DNA from: Tistrella mobilis
Lineage (GTDB): Bacteria > Pseudomonadota > Alphaproteobacteria > Tistrellales > Tistrellaceae
Reading direction: 5' to 3'
DNA: 64,000 bases
Assembly: GCF_041468085.1 (NCBI RefSeq)
Contig: NZ_CP121015.1
Span: forward strand, 372,001 to 436,000
Of this stretch, positions 53,067 to 62,644 are shown piece by piece. Position 1 is the first letter of the stretch. Each line of letters opens with the position of its first letter. The notes beneath the pieces are model-generated. The model worked only from the letters and a program-made list of their open reading frames with translations. It made no database searches and was not told where the DNA came from. Made by a program: the position numbers and the translations under genes.

Positions 53067-53519
53067 ATGGCAGACATCCTTCACCCCACCGCGCCGGACG
53101 CCATGCAGGTGGAGATCCTGACGCAGCTGGCCGGGCTGTTTGATGCCGCCGGCCGTGACCCCGGGCTGTACGACCGGCTGCGCACCGATCCGCGCGCCGC
53201 TTTGGCCGAGGCCGGCCTGCCGCTGGCCCCGGATGTCGAGATTGCAACCGAGATGACGGCCCCGGCCGGTTTCGGCGCCGTGCTTGCCCGCACCACGCCC
53301 GCGCGCCTGGTGCTGCCCCTGCCCGAGCCGGCCGACGGCGAGTTGAGCGATGCCGATCTGGAGACCGTGGCCGGCAGCGGCGCGGCCGGTCGCTTCATCG
53401 CCCATCTGATGGCGATGGGCGCGGGCGTGCTCTTCGCCGTCGGGCTGTTCACAGGCCACTCGGTCAAGGGTGCGGCCGCCAAGACGATCAACGACATCTC
53501 CGCCGTCTACAACAGCTGA
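53067..53519 (+). CDS. NHLP-type RiPP precursor 4
   Basis: The 150-residue paralogue starts MADILHPTAP (GGAG eight bases upstream). Leader blocks EILTQLAGLFDAAGRDPGLY, RAALAEAGLPLAPDV and LVLPLPEP end in SDADLETVAGS, where the second Gly of the usual site is replaced by Ser. The core of about 46 residues is hydrophobic (FIAHLMAMGAGVLFAVGLF) and then polar (KTINDISAVYNS). No Cys. It lies 37 bases behind precursor 3 and is probably co-transcribed with it. The altered cleavage site may affect processing. Confidence 0.8.
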   Translation: MADILHPTAPDAMQVEILTQLAGLFDAAGRDPGLYDRLRTDPRAALAEAGLPLAPDVEIATEMTAPAGFGAVLARTTPARLVLPLPEPADGELSDADLETVAGSGAAGRFIAHLMAMGAGVLFAVGLFTGHSVKGAAAKTINDISAVYNS

Positions 53520-53627
53520 CGGCTGCACGGCCGGTCAGAGGCATGTGCACGCCCTTGCGCTGACCGGGGCGATGGCGGACAATCGGGCAAATTGAAACGA
53601 ACGTCTGATTGACGAGGAAACGCCCCG

Positions 53628-54455
53628 ATGCCCGCCACCCCGCCCGCCTTCACCACCCTCGCCGTCACGCTGGAAGGTGCGGTTGCCCGCGTGACGCTGA
53701 ACCGGCCCGACAAGGCCAATGCCATGAACGCGCCGATGTGGGTGGAGCTGAAGGCCGCGATGGAGTGGCTGGACGAGACCCCGCAGGCGCGGGTCGGCAT
53801 CATCACCGGCGCCGGGCGCTTCTTCACCGCCGGCATCGATCTGGCCATGCTGGGCGCCATGAAGGACGAGGTCGCCGACGGCTGCGATGGCCGCCGGGGG
53901 GAGAAGCTGCGCCGCCAGATCCTGGCCATCCAGGACACCGTGACCTCGGTGGAACGCTGCCGCAAGCCGGTGATCGCGGCGGTGAACGGCCCCTGTGTGG
54001 GCGGCGGCATCGACCTGATCACCGCCTGCGACATGCGCTATGCGGCCGACGATGCCTGGTTTTCGGTGAAAGAGGTCGATATGGGCCTGGCGGCGGATGT
54101 CGGCACGTTGCAGCGCCTGCCCAAGATCGTGGGCGAGGGCATGGCGCGCGAGCTGGCCTATACCGCCCGCAAGGTGACCGCGGCCGAAGCCGAAGCCATG
54201 CGGCTGATCAACCGCCGCTTCGCCACCGTCGACGCGCTGAACGACGGGGTCGCGGCGATCGCGGCCGAGATCGCGTCCAAGTCGCCGCTCGCCATCCGCG
54301 GCACGAAGGAGATGATCACCTATGTCCGCGACCACTCGGTCGCCGACGGGCTGAACTACATCGCCACCTGGAACGCCGCCATGCTGCTGTCGGACGACCT
54401 GACCGAAGCGATGACCGCCTTCTTCGAAAAGCGCCCGGCGCGCTTCCGCGACTGA
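53628..54455 (+). CDS. Delta(3,5)-Delta(2,4)-dienoyl-CoA isomerase (ECH1-like)
   Basis: The 275-residue crotonase-family protein is strikingly like eukaryotic ECH1. It has RKPVIAAVNGPCVGGGIDLI, then FSVKEVDMGLAADVGTLQRL, then FTAGIDL upstream as the first oxyanion strand. The acidic residues corresponding to rat ECH1 Asp176 (GIDL), Glu196 (KEVD) and Asp204 (AADVG) are all present, as is the late RDHSVADGLNYIATWN. The enzyme shifts conjugated double bonds in unsaturated fatty acyl-CoAs, which fits the surrounding degradation genes. GAGGAAA upstream of the ATG. It is separated from the carboxylase operon by the four peptide precursors. Confidence 0.9.
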   Translation: MPATPPAFTTLAVTLEGAVARVTLNRPDKANAMNAPMWVELKAAMEWLDETPQARVGIITGAGRFFTAGIDLAMLGAMKDEVADGCDGRRGEKLRRQILAIQDTVTSVERCRKPVIAAVNGPCVGGGIDLITACDMRYAADDAWFSVKEVDMGLAADVGTLQRLPKIVGEGMARELAYTARKVTAAEAEAMRLINRRFATVDALNDGVAAIAAEIASKSPLAIRGTKEMITYVRDHSVADGLNYIATWNAAMLLSDDLTEAMTAFFEKRPARFRD

Positions 54456-54751
54456 CCCGCCCCAGGCGGCGCCGCCCGGGGCTGAACGCTCACGGGCGGC
54501 GCGCGGGCGATGATCACCGCCGGGATGACGACCGCGATCTTGCGCGCCCGGTCGGCCAGGGTCCCGGCCGATGCCAGGCCCTCGGGCATTTCATCGCGGA
54601 CGCGCCGGTCCGGATAGCCGCGCTGCTCCGGCCACTGGCAGGATCATGGCAGGACCTTCCGACGGATGGCACAGCAGGCGGGGCCGGTCCGGATCTTCAT
54701 CGGGCCCTGGCCTGAACGAAAGGCGGACCCCTGACGTCGCAGCATGTCGAT
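54456..54751. other. Intergenic region with only faint remnants
   Basis: A minus-strand frame near 54510-54589 reads MPEGLASAGTLADRARKIAV, in the same frame as the end of the decayed gene to the right, so it might be a further fragment of it. Nothing else is supported. A GGCGGCGCCGCC palindrome follows the isomerase stop. Confidence 0.3.
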
Positions 54752-55073
54752 CTACGGCATCATCCCTGGCCGGGGCGAGGCCTTTCTGGCGGTGTGCTGG
54801 CGGTGACAAGCCGGAACGACGCGGCCATCGCCCGGCGGCCGGGCGGGGGCCCGGATACCCGGCAGTTCACCTGCAATCCCGCGCAGCACCGCCTTGGCAT
54901 GGGGGCGCGGGACATCGAAGATGTCGTCGATGACGTGGAAAGCCTGGCCCCGGAACAACCTCACGCGCCGCCGCCGCCAGATAGAACAGCCCCATCGGAT
55001 GCGTGCCCCGGCTGCTGGTATGCAGCGTATCGGGCGCGCTGTCGGCGGTAACGAGCAGGATGCGGCGGATCAT
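54752..55073 (-). pseudogene. Decayed N-terminal fragment of a probable B12-binding radical SAM protein
   Basis: The fragment opens MIRRILLVTADSAPDTLHTS, then SRGTHPMGLFYLAAAARE. This is the typical start of B12-binding radical SAM enzymes: a Rossmann strand, then a HPLGLLYLAA-like helix. The frame then slips by one base near 54960, and the neighbouring frame continues FHVIDDIFDVPRPHAKAVLR, as expected for the next strand and helix of the same domain. It stops at TAG after about 105 residues, and the radical SAM CxxxCxxC cluster is absent. Such enzymes mature proteusin-type RiPPs, whose precursors use the NHLP leaders seen 1.2 kb away. The link is inference; the fragment could derive from another B12-rSAM protein. 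Confidence 0.5.
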
Positions 55074-55140
55074 CGGGCGTCGGAACCTCGGCCGGAAACG
55101 AGTGCAAGACCCCGAACTTCCCACGAAACGTCACAGGCCA

Positions 55141-56046
55141 TCAGCCCTGCCGCAACCGCTCGCGCAGGCGGGGTGCGGCATGATCCAGGAAGGCCTCGAT
55201 CCGTCGCGGTGCCCGCTCGCGGCCCAGATACACCGCATGCACCACCTCGCTGTCGGCCAGGCAGTCGTCGAGCACGGTGACCAGCCGGCCGGCGGCGATG
55301 TCGTCGCGGACATGGTATTCGGCAAGCCGGGCCAGCCCCAGCCCGGCGCGGGCCATATAGCGCATGGTCTCGCCGTCGCTGACCTGGATCCGCCCCTCTA
55401 CCTCGCGCGCCACCTGGCGGCCGTCGACCGTCATCGGCCAGACCGCGGCGGCGCGGCGGAAATTGAAGCCCAGGCAGTCGTGATCGACCAGATCGTCGGG
55501 CCGCCGCGGCACGCCGCGCCGGGCCAGATAATCGGGCGAGGCCACGATCCGCCGCCGCACCTCGCCCAGATGCACCGCGCGCAGGCCCGAATCGCCCAGC
55601 TTCCCCACCCGGAAGGCGATGTCCACCCGCGCCAGATACAGATCCACCACCTCGTCGGTGAAGGTGAGATCCAGCCGGATCTGCGGATATCGCAGGGTGA
55701 AATCCGGCAGCAGCGGCAGCAGGCAGTGCCGGCCGAAGGGGATGGAACTGTTGATCCTGACCAGCCCCGACGGCACCACCGCCTGGCCGGCGACTTCGGC
55801 CTCCATCGCCTCCAGCTCGGCCAGCAGCGCCTCGGCCCGCTCGCGGTAAACCTCGCCCTCGGGCGTCAACCGCAACCGCCGGGTCGACCGCTCCACCAGC
55901 CGCACCCCCAGCCGCGCCTCGATCCGCGTGATCAGTTTGGCGGTCGCCGACGGCGTCATCCCCAGCTCCCGCCCGGCCGCACTGAAGGCCCCGCGCGCCG
56001 CGACACGCAGAAAGACACGCATTTCCCAGGCGCGGGCGTCGGTCAT
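55141..56046 (-). CDS. LysR-family transcriptional regulator
   Basis: The 301-residue protein has an N-terminal winged helix (FLRVAARGAFSAAGRELGMT, then ITRIEARLGVRLVERSTRR) and a LysR substrate-binding domain (FRVGKLGDSGLRAVHLGEVR and others). Its start overlaps the stop of hsdR by four bases (ATGA), so it is read as the last gene of the restriction operon, unusual for a LysR gene. Its target is unknown; normal LysR divergence from a target is not seen. Confidence 0.92.
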   Translation of the reverse strand: MTDARAWEMRVFLRVAARGAFSAAGRELGMTPSATAKLITRIEARLGVRLVERSTRRLRLTPEGEVYRERAEALLAELEAMEAEVAGQAVVPSGLVRINSSIPFGRHCLLPLLPDFTLRYPQIRLDLTFTDEVVDLYLARVDIAFRVGKLGDSGLRAVHLGEVRRRIVASPDYLARRGVPRRPDDLVDHDCLGFNFRRAAAVWPMTVDGRQVAREVEGRIQVSDGETMRYMARAGLGLARLAEYHVRDDIAAGRLVTVLDDCLADSEVVHAVYLGRERAPRRIEAFLDHAAPRLRERLRQG

Positions 56047-59000
56047 GGGGTGGGGAGCCGGGAGGTGGGGGCGGACATAGCGGCAACGGCACGCGCCTGC
56101 GCCCGACCGCGCAATTCCTCGTAAAGCTCACCCGGCCCCAGCAGGATGTCGCGCAGGCGCTGGCGGACGCGCTCATTGTCCAGGGCCTGGCGGCTCATCG
56201 CGGTATGAGCCTCCAGCGCGTCCATGATGGCGTGAAGAAGGCTCTGATCAAGATCGGGGGATGCGGAGAACTGTTCCTTGCTGTTGCTGACCGCCTGCTC
56301 GCACAGGGTCTCGGATTCCAGCAGCTTCCCCTTGATGACGCTGTTGACGTAGATCAGCTTGTCGTCATCGGTCATGTCGCCTTCGAACAGGTCGTTGATC
56401 CGGGCGATGATCTCGGCCAGCAGGGCCTTTTCCTTGTCCCGGATTTCGCCGCTGCCCGGTGCGGTAAGGGGAGCCAGCTTCTCGGCCTCGCCCGGGCCCA
56501 GAGCCAGGGCACGGCGGCCGCGATTGCGCAGGGAATGATGGGTCAACACCACGCCCGACAGATCGACGCCCTCGCGCTCGCGGCCGAAATCGAGCAGGGG
56601 CAGCAGGCGGCGATAAAAGATCGCCCTTTTCTCGATATCGGTGTTGCCGTAATCGAAGATCTGCGACAGGAAGGTATAGAGCCGCAGGAAGGCGCCCAGA
56701 TCGCCCTTGAACAGGACCAGCGCCGCCATCTCGTCGCGGGCGTCTGCTGCCGTTCGCTCGTCCCCGCTATCCCGCGCCGTTTCCAGCATGTGTTGCAGGG
56801 TCTTGTAGCGGCGGAGCAGCCGGTCGGCGACGGGGGCTATGGCGGCCTGAAGCTGTGCCTGGCTTCCACGCGGGTCCAGCTCCGCCGCAACCACCCGCTC
56901 GACCTCGTTGTCGTCATAATGGCCGAAGGCATCCAGCCGGCTGCGCAGGTCATAGACCAGATCCGGATCGGTAACCGCCGCCAGCTCCGCGGTTTCATAA
57001 TAGGTCTGGAAGGCCGCCAGGATGTCTTCGGGCTCGTTGACGAAATCCAGGATATAGGTCGTATCCTTGCCCGGATGGGCGCGGTTCAACCGTGACAGGG
57101 TCTGCACCGCCTGAATGCCCGCCAGCCGCTTGTCGACATACATGCCGCAGAGCAGCGGCTGATCAAAGCCGGTCTGGAACTTGTTTGCCACGATCAGGAT
57201 CTGAAAGGCGCTGGTGGCAAAGGCCTCGCGGATGTCGCGCCCGGCAAGATCGGGGTTGAGCATCCGGCTGGTTTCGGTGAACGGATCCGGCGCCAGCTCG
57301 GTATCCGTCACCTCGCCCGAAAAGGCCACCAGCGTGCCGATGGAATAGCCCTGCTCGCGGATATAGCGGGTCATCGCCAGCTGCCAGCGGATCGCCTCGC
57401 GCCGGCTTGCCGTCACCACCATCGCCTTGGCGGTGCCGCCCAGCAGGGGGGCCACGGTCTCGCGGAAATGCTCCACCACCACCTGCACCTTCCGGGCGAT
57501 GTTGTAGGGATGCAGCCGCACCCAGCCCAGGATGCCCTTCATCGCGGCGCTGCGCTCCACCTCGCGCTCGTCCCATTCGCGGCCGCCGCTGGCCAGGCGG
57601 AAGGCCAGGCGATAGGGCGTGTAGTTCTTCAGCACGTCGAGGATGAAACCCTCCTCGATCGCCTGGCGCATGGAATAGACATGGAACGGCGCCGGCAGGT
57701 TGTCGGGGCCGGCCGGGCGCGAGGGATCGGGGCGGCGCCCGAAAAGTTCCAGAGTCTTGGCCTTGGGCGTTGCGGTGAAGGCGACATAGGTGACACCGCG
57801 CCGCGCCGCCCGGCCGTCCATGCGGGCGATCAGAAGATCCTCGCTGCCCAGCTCCCCGCCATCGGCCAGATCCTCAAATTCGCGTGCCGACAGCACCTCT
57901 TTCAGCTTCACCGCCGCCTGGCCGGTTTGGGAAGAATGGGCCTCGTCGGCAATCACCGCAAAGCGCTTGCCCTGGGTTGCGGCCAGCCTTTCCACCTCGT
58001 CCAGCGCGAAGGGAAAGGTCTGGATGGTGCAGACCACGATCTTTCTGGACCCGGACAGCGCGGCTGCCAGCCGTCTGCTCTTGCTGCCGTCGACATTGGT
58101 GATGGTCTCCACCACGCCGGTGGTGCGTTCGAAGGCGAAGATCACCTCCTGCAACTGTGCATCCAGAACCGTGCGGTCGCTGACCACAAGCACGGTATCG
58201 AACAGCTTTGTGTCGGTCGCATCATGCAGATCGGCCAGGAAATGGGCGGCCCAGGCGATCGAGTTGGTCTTGCCCGATCCGGCCGAATGCTGGATCAGAT
58301 AGCGGCCGCCGGGCCCGTCTTCGCGCACCGCAGTCACCAGCCTGCGGATGGCGTCAAGCTGGTGATAGCGTGGAAAGATGATCGCCGCGATCCGCTTGCG
58401 GGCATCGCGGGTGGCGACGATATAGCGGCCCAGGATCTCCAGCCAGCTGTCCCGCGCCCAGACCTCCTGCCAGAGATAGGCGGTGGCATGGCCGTCGGGT
58501 ACCGGCGGGTTGCCGGCGGCGCCGTCATGGCCGCGGTCGAAGGGCAGGAAACGGGTGGCGGTGCCGGCCAGTCGGGTGGTCATCCGCACCAGCGTGTTGC
58601 TGACCGCGAAATGGACCAGCGCGCCGCGCGGAAAATCCAGCAGCGGCTCGGCCGCGCCCTGGCCGCGCGGGCGGGGGTCGCGGTCGGTCCGGTACTGGTC
58701 GATCGCATCCTCGACCGCCTGGGTAAAATCGGTCTTGAGTTCGGCGGTGGCGACCGGAATGCCGTTCAGGAACAGCACCAGATCCAGGCAGTTCTGGTTG
58801 TGCAGCGAATAGCGCAGCTGCCGCACCACCCGCAGGCGGTTGGCGGCATAGCGCGCCTGCAATGCCGGGTTCATCCCCAGGGCCGGCCGGAACTGGGCCA
58901 GCATCAGCCGCTGCCGCAGCCCCAGCAGATCCACGCCGTGGCGCAGCACGTCCAGTGTGCCGCGATCATCCAGTTCCCGGCGCACCCGGTTCAGCAGCAC

Positions 59001-59204
59001 ATCGGCCGCATCGGCGCCGTGCCGCTGGCACATCCCCTCCCAGGCCTCGGGCTGGGTGTCGCGCAGCCATGCCAGAAGATCCTCGGGGAAGACGGCCCGC
59101 CGCCGGTCGTAACCGGCGGCGGCGGCCGGATCATACAGCCAGCCATGCGCCGCCAGATGGGCGCAGACATCATCCTCGAACGCGATCTCCCGGTGCAGAC
59201 TCAT
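56043..59204 (-). CDS. hsdR: Type I restriction enzyme R subunit
   Basis: The 1053-residue motor and nuclease subunit has an N-terminal nuclease segment with CLDLVLFLNGIPVATAELKT (PD-ExK type, about 137-155). Helicase motif I is HSAGSGKTNS near 306, and motif II is ADEAHSS near 418 (DEAH box). Later helicase motifs include TFTATPKAKT-like VAFTATPKAK and TLSRLNRAHPGK. It cleaves DNA away from unmethylated sites after ATP-driven translocation, in complex with HsdM2-HsdS. The start overlaps the hsdS stop (ATGA) and its own stop overlaps the LysR start. Length is normal; no inactivating change was seen. Confidence 0.95.
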   Translation of the reverse strand: MSLHREIAFEDDVCAHLAAHGWLYDPAAAAGYDRRRAVFPEDLLAWLRDTQPEAWEGMCQRHGADAADVLLNRVRRELDDRGTLDVLRHGVDLLGLRQRLMLAQFRPALGMNPALQARYAANRLRVVRQLRYSLHNQNCLDLVLFLNGIPVATAELKTDFTQAVEDAIDQYRTDRDPRPRGQGAAEPLLDFPRGALVHFAVSNTLVRMTTRLAGTATRFLPFDRGHDGAAGNPPVPDGHATAYLWQEVWARDSWLEILGRYIVATRDARKRIAAIIFPRYHQLDAIRRLVTAVREDGPGGRYLIQHSAGSGKTNSIAWAAHFLADLHDATDTKLFDTVLVVSDRTVLDAQLQEVIFAFERTTGVVETITNVDGSKSRRLAAALSGSRKIVVCTIQTFPFALDEVERLAATQGKRFAVIADEAHSSQTGQAAVKLKEVLSAREFEDLADGGELGSEDLLIARMDGRAARRGVTYVAFTATPKAKTLELFGRRPDPSRPAGPDNLPAPFHVYSMRQAIEEGFILDVLKNYTPYRLAFRLASGGREWDEREVERSAAMKGILGWVRLHPYNIARKVQVVVEHFRETVAPLLGGTAKAMVVTASRREAIRWQLAMTRYIREQGYSIGTLVAFSGEVTDTELAPDPFTETSRMLNPDLAGRDIREAFATSAFQILIVANKFQTGFDQPLLCGMYVDKRLAGIQAVQTLSRLNRAHPGKDTTYILDFVNEPEDILAAFQTYYETAELAAVTDPDLVYDLRSRLDAFGHYDDNEVERVVAAELDPRGSQAQLQAAIAPVADRLLRRYKTLQHMLETARDSGDERTAADARDEMAALVLFKGDLGAFLRLYTFLSQIFDYGNTDIEKRAIFYRRLLPLLDFGREREGVDLSGVVLTHHSLRNRGRRALALGPGEAEKLAPLTAPGSGEIRDKEKALLAEIIARINDLFEGDMTDDDKLIYVNSVIKGKLLESETLCEQAVSNSKEQFSASPDLDQSLLHAIMDALEAHTAMSRQALDNERVRQRLRDILLGPGELYEELRGRAQARAVAAMSAPTSRLPTP

Positions 59205-60487
59205 GCCGCCTCCGTCGCCCCCGCCGCCACACGGTCCCGCACATCGATCCGGCCGGTGACGGCGGCGGAAATCAACGCGGCGCGGCGTTCTTTCAGGAGG
59301 GTGATGGCTTTTTGGGCCTCGGTGATGAGGGCTCCATACCGCTCCGTCTCCCGACGAAGATGGGCCGCAATATCCTCCTGCTCCTGGCGAGGAGGGAAAG
59401 CAAAACGATAACGCCGAAGAGCTTCGGCAGTCAGATGTTCGATGGTCGCTTGATTTCCTCCGGCAACGAATACGCCCTGACGAGTCGCGTTCTCCATGAC
59501 GAACAAGAAAAATTCAGCAGTGTCCGCCATCTTATCATGAGGTCGAAGCCGGTGGAGTGCCTTCTGATAATAGCATTCCTCCATCTCCCCACGCCAGACC
59601 GCAGAGCGTCCCACGTAACTTCCGCCTTCATTTACAAGAAGATCCCCTGCTCTCAAGCTATATCTAACGCGGTCTTCCTGATCAAAATCCATCTCCGGAA
59701 GATCATCGATATTGATCTTATCCCACTGAACATCAAAAACCCGGAGATAAGGGCGCAGATTTTTGCCGGTGATTTTGTTTCCATCCAGCATCTTGCCGAG
59801 TTGAACCTCATAGCGGTAGGAAACCGGCACCACATCCCAATGCGCCGGCACCTCCCCCAGCCACGCAATCCCGCTGTCCTTCATCGGAACCTGCGGATCG
59901 AGCCCTTTGGTCACGGCCCGGGAAATGACCGCCTGCCGCTTTTCCTTCAGCAGATCGATCAGTTTTTCCTGTTCGGTGACCAGGGCGTCGATTCTGGCGG
60001 TTTCGCGGTCGAGGAAGGTGGCGATAAGCCTTTGCTCCTCATGAGGAGGGCGCGGGAGTATCCTTTCGTGCGCGAAGTCTCTCGGCAGTCCCGGCACACC
60101 TGTGTCCTGGGATACCGAACTCAACTCCGCAATGTGGAGCAGCCAAAACATCCATCTAATGTCTGGATCGCAAGATCTATTATCGACATAATAAACAGTA
60201 TCGATCCCAAATGAACTGACATCACTCCAATTTAGAGCTCCACACGAACCTTTCCGACCAATAAATATTGCTGGGGATTCCGTATTTGATCGATCATGGT
60301 ATCCCACGACACCATTTGAGCCAAAAACGGGCACCATACCTTCTTCGTTCCTGATATCGGCAGGAAGGGCTTCTCCGTAAGCGAAGCGTGCGAAGCGCTT
60401 CATTGGGCACACCTCCCAATGCGCCGGCACCTCCCCCAGCCATTCAACGCCACTGTCCCGATAGGCCGGATAACGCTGGAAGCTCAT
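59201..60487 (-). CDS. hsdS: Type I restriction specificity subunit
   Basis: The 428 residues contain two target-recognition domains separated by conserved helices ([20 protein letters not shown] and [20 protein letters not shown]). Each half begins with nearly the same phrase, [14 protein letters not shown] and [14 protein letters not shown], encoded by a 29-bp identical repeat. Both recognition domains have lower GC than the flanking genes, as expected for horizontally exchanged segments. Overlaps hsdM and hsdR by four bases each. The recognised DNA sequence cannot be predicted by eye. Confidence 0.94.
   Translation of the reverse strand: MSFQRYPAYRDSGVEWLGEVPAHWEVCPMKRFARFAYGEALPADIRNEEGMVPVFGSNGVVGYHDRSNTESPAIFIGRKGSCGALNWSDVSSFGIDTVYYVDNRSCDPDIRWMFWLLHIAELSSVSQDTGVPGLPRDFAHERILPRPPHEEQRLIATFLDRETARIDALVTEQEKLIDLLKEKRQAVISRAVTKGLDPQVPMKDSGIAWLGEVPAHWDVVPVSYRYEVQLGKMLDGNKITGKNLRPYLRVFDVQWDKINIDDLPEMDFDQEDRVRYSLRAGDLLVNEGGSYVGRSAVWRGEMEECYYQKALHRLRPHDKMADTAEFFLFVMENATRQGVFVAGGNQATIEHLTAEALRRYRFAFPPRQEQEDIAAHLRRETERYGALITEAQKAITLLKERRAALISAAVTGRIDVRDRVAAGATEAA
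59834..59862. repeat. 29-bp direct repeat in hsdS, internal copy
   Basis: Identical to 60414-60442, 580 bases away. It encodes WLGEVPAHW ahead of the second recognition domain. Recombination between the two copies, or with other hsdS genes, could swap or delete the first recognition domain. Confidence 0.85.
60414..60442. repeat. 29-bp direct repeat in hsdS, 5' copy
   Basis: Partner of 59834-59862, placed ahead of the first recognition domain near the hsdS start. Confidence 0.85.
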
Positions 60488-62226
60488 GCGCTCAACCCCT
60501 CGATCATCGCCTTGATCCGGTCGGTGGTCTGTTTGAGTTCGGCGTCGATCACCTCCAGCGGGCGGGGCGGGGTGAAGACGTAGAAATGGCGATTGAAGGG
60601 GATCTCATAGCCGATCCGGGTCTTGTCGTGATCGATCCAGGCATCGGGAGCATGGGGCAGGACCTCGCGGCGGAAATAGGCCTCCACATCTTCATCCAGC
60701 GGCACGTTTTCGGTGTCGCGGCGGCTGGTATCGGGGACCGGGCGGCCCTTCATTTTGCCGCGCTGGCCCAGGACGATGCGCCCCGCCTCGTCGCGGGTGG
60801 GGCGCTCCACCGTGATGGTGCGATAGCCGAAGGCGGTGTTGGGGAAGATGCGGGATACCGGCCGGCCATCGGCCTCCGCCTCGACGAAATGGCCGAACAG
60901 GCGGGTGATCTCGTCGATATGGGCATCCGACAGTTCCTTGCGCTTCGAGCCCAGGCTCTTGCGCATCTTCTGCCACATGGCCGAAGCGTCGATCAGCTGC
61001 ACCTTGCCGCGACGGGGGGCCGGCTTGCGGTTGCTGACGATCCAGATATAGGTGCTGATGCCGGTGTTGTAGAACATGTCGGTCGGCAGGGCCACGATCG
61101 CCTCAAGCAGATCGTTTTCAAGCACGTAACGCCGGATCTCGCTTTCGCCGCTGCCGGCACCGCCGGTAAACAGCGGCGAGCCGTTGAGCACGATGCCGAA
61201 GCGAGAGCCGCCATCGGCCACCGGCCGCATCTTGGCGATCAGGTGCAGCAGGAACAGCATCGACCCGTCGGACACCCGCGGCAGGCCGGGGCCGAAGCGG
61301 CCGTTGAACCCCTGCTGGGTGTGCTCTGCCCGAACCTCTTTCTCTACCTTCTTCCATTCCACGCCGAAGGGCGGGTTGGAAAGCATATAGTCGAAACGTG
61401 CCGCCGGGTGGCCGTCATCCGACAGGGTGTTGCCGAACACGATCTTGGACACGTCCTGGCCCTTGATCAGCATGTCGGCCTTGCAGATCGCATAGGATTC
61501 CGGGTTCAGCTCCTGGCCATAGACGGTCAGCCGCGCCTTGGGATTGTGTTCGGCCAGATATTCGCCCGCAATCGACAGCATGCCGCCGGTGCCGGCGGTC
61601 GGATCATAGATCGTGCGCACCACATTGGGGCGGGTCAGGACGTCGTCGTCTTCGATGAAGATCAGGTTGACCATCAACCGGATGACTTCGCGCGGCGTGA
61701 AATGCTCACCCGCGGTCTCGTTCGACAGTTCGGCGAATTTGCGGATCAGTTCTTCAAAGACCAGCCCCATCTGGTGGTTGGTCACCTGATCCGGATGCAG
61801 ATCGATCTGGGTGAAGCGCTCCGCCACCTGATAGAGCAGCCCGGCCTTGTGCAGCCGGTCGATCTGGTTTTGAAACTCGAACCGCTCGAAGATGTCGCGC
61901 ACGGCCGGCGAGAAACCCTCCAGATAGCTCGCCAGGTTCTGCCGGATATCGTCCGGCGCCCCGATCAGCGTCTTCAGGTCGAGCGGCGACGTGTTACAGA
62001 AATTATGCCCCGCCACCCTGAGCACGAAGGGTTCGGGGTTGATCCCCTGGGCGCGCTTCGCCGCATGCTCCGCCAGCACCGCCGCCTTGGTGGGGGCCAG
62101 CACGCAGTCCAGCCGGCGCAGTACCGTGAAGGGCAGGATCACCCGGCCATATTCCGACTGCTTGTAGTCACCGCGCAGAAGGTCGGCGACCGACCAGATG
62201 AAGGCGGACAGGGACTGCTGATTCAT
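60484..62226 (-). CDS. hsdM: Type I restriction-modification methyltransferase subunit
   Basis: The 580-residue N6-adenine methyltransferase has the SAM-binding motif [10 protein letters not shown] near residue 208 and catalytic NPPFGVEW near 284. The N-terminus ([20 protein letters not shown]) is the usual HsdM helical domain. It methylates the site recognised by HsdS and so protects host DNA. First gene of hsdM-hsdS-hsdR, overlapping hsdS by ATGA. The 418 bases upstream are intergenic and divergent to a large gene. Confidence 0.95.
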   Translation of the reverse strand: MNQQSLSAFIWSVADLLRGDYKQSEYGRVILPFTVLRRLDCVLAPTKAAVLAEHAAKRAQGINPEPFVLRVAGHNFCNTSPLDLKTLIGAPDDIRQNLASYLEGFSPAVRDIFERFEFQNQIDRLHKAGLLYQVAERFTQIDLHPDQVTNHQMGLVFEELIRKFAELSNETAGEHFTPREVIRLMVNLIFIEDDDVLTRPNVVRTIYDPTAGTGGMLSIAGEYLAEHNPKARLTVYGQELNPESYAICKADMLIKGQDVSKIVFGNTLSDDGHPAARFDYMLSNPPFGVEWKKVEKEVRAEHTQQGFNGRFGPGLPRVSDGSMLFLLHLIAKMRPVADGGSRFGIVLNGSPLFTGGAGSGESEIRRYVLENDLLEAIVALPTDMFYNTGISTYIWIVSNRKPAPRRGKVQLIDASAMWQKMRKSLGSKRKELSDAHIDEITRLFGHFVEAEADGRPVSRIFPNTAFGYRTITVERPTRDEAGRIVLGQRGKMKGRPVPDTSRRDTENVPLDEDVEAYFRREVLPHAPDAWIDHDKTRIGYEIPFNRHFYVFTPPRPLEVIDAELKQTTDRIKAMIEGLSA

Positions 62227-62644
62227 GGACGCAAGAAACCTCGGACGGCATCACGACCGGCGTCACCGGCCCCCGGCACCACGGTGCCCGGCAACCACTT
62301 CCGCCAGCAAAGGTACCGCAGTATCCCGTCAACCCGCACGAGAAGGCAAGCGGGGGGGCCCGGCTGCCGGGCGACCCATGCCGCCCCCCATCGATCAACA
62401 CAATTTATAGTTGCATCGTCAACAGTCGATCATCATGTTCGATAATATGCACATGATTGATCCCCATCTTCTGCAAGTGCATATTTCACGCCAATTTTTC
62501 GCCCTCCATTGAAATGATTCGACTCACTCTTCGCATATAGATTGCGCTACGGTCTGTGTGACGGGCCTCACATCCGCCCGCTTCGTACAGTCTTCCTGAC
62601 AACATCATACAACTATTGATAGTGTATCGATCCGGGAGGGACGG
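62227..62644. promoter_or_regulatory. AT-rich divergent control region between hsdM and the right-edge gene
   Basis: From about 62395 onward the sequence is unusually AT-rich. It holds an inverted repeat AATATGCAC...GTGCATATT (62444-62452 and 62477-62485) and a palindrome ACTATTGATAGT (62612-62623), flanked by ATAC/GTAT, about 22 bases before the start of the right-hand gene. These are good candidates for operator sites. No gene lies in the region. Confidence 0.45.

Noticed and set aside
51575-53519. Lanthipeptide precursors
   Set aside because: The cores contain no Cys and no LanM/LanB-like gene is in the window.
62227-62644. tRNA or attachment site at the edge of the restriction module
   Set aside because: No tRNA cloverleaf or direct repeat pair was found in the AT-rich spacer.
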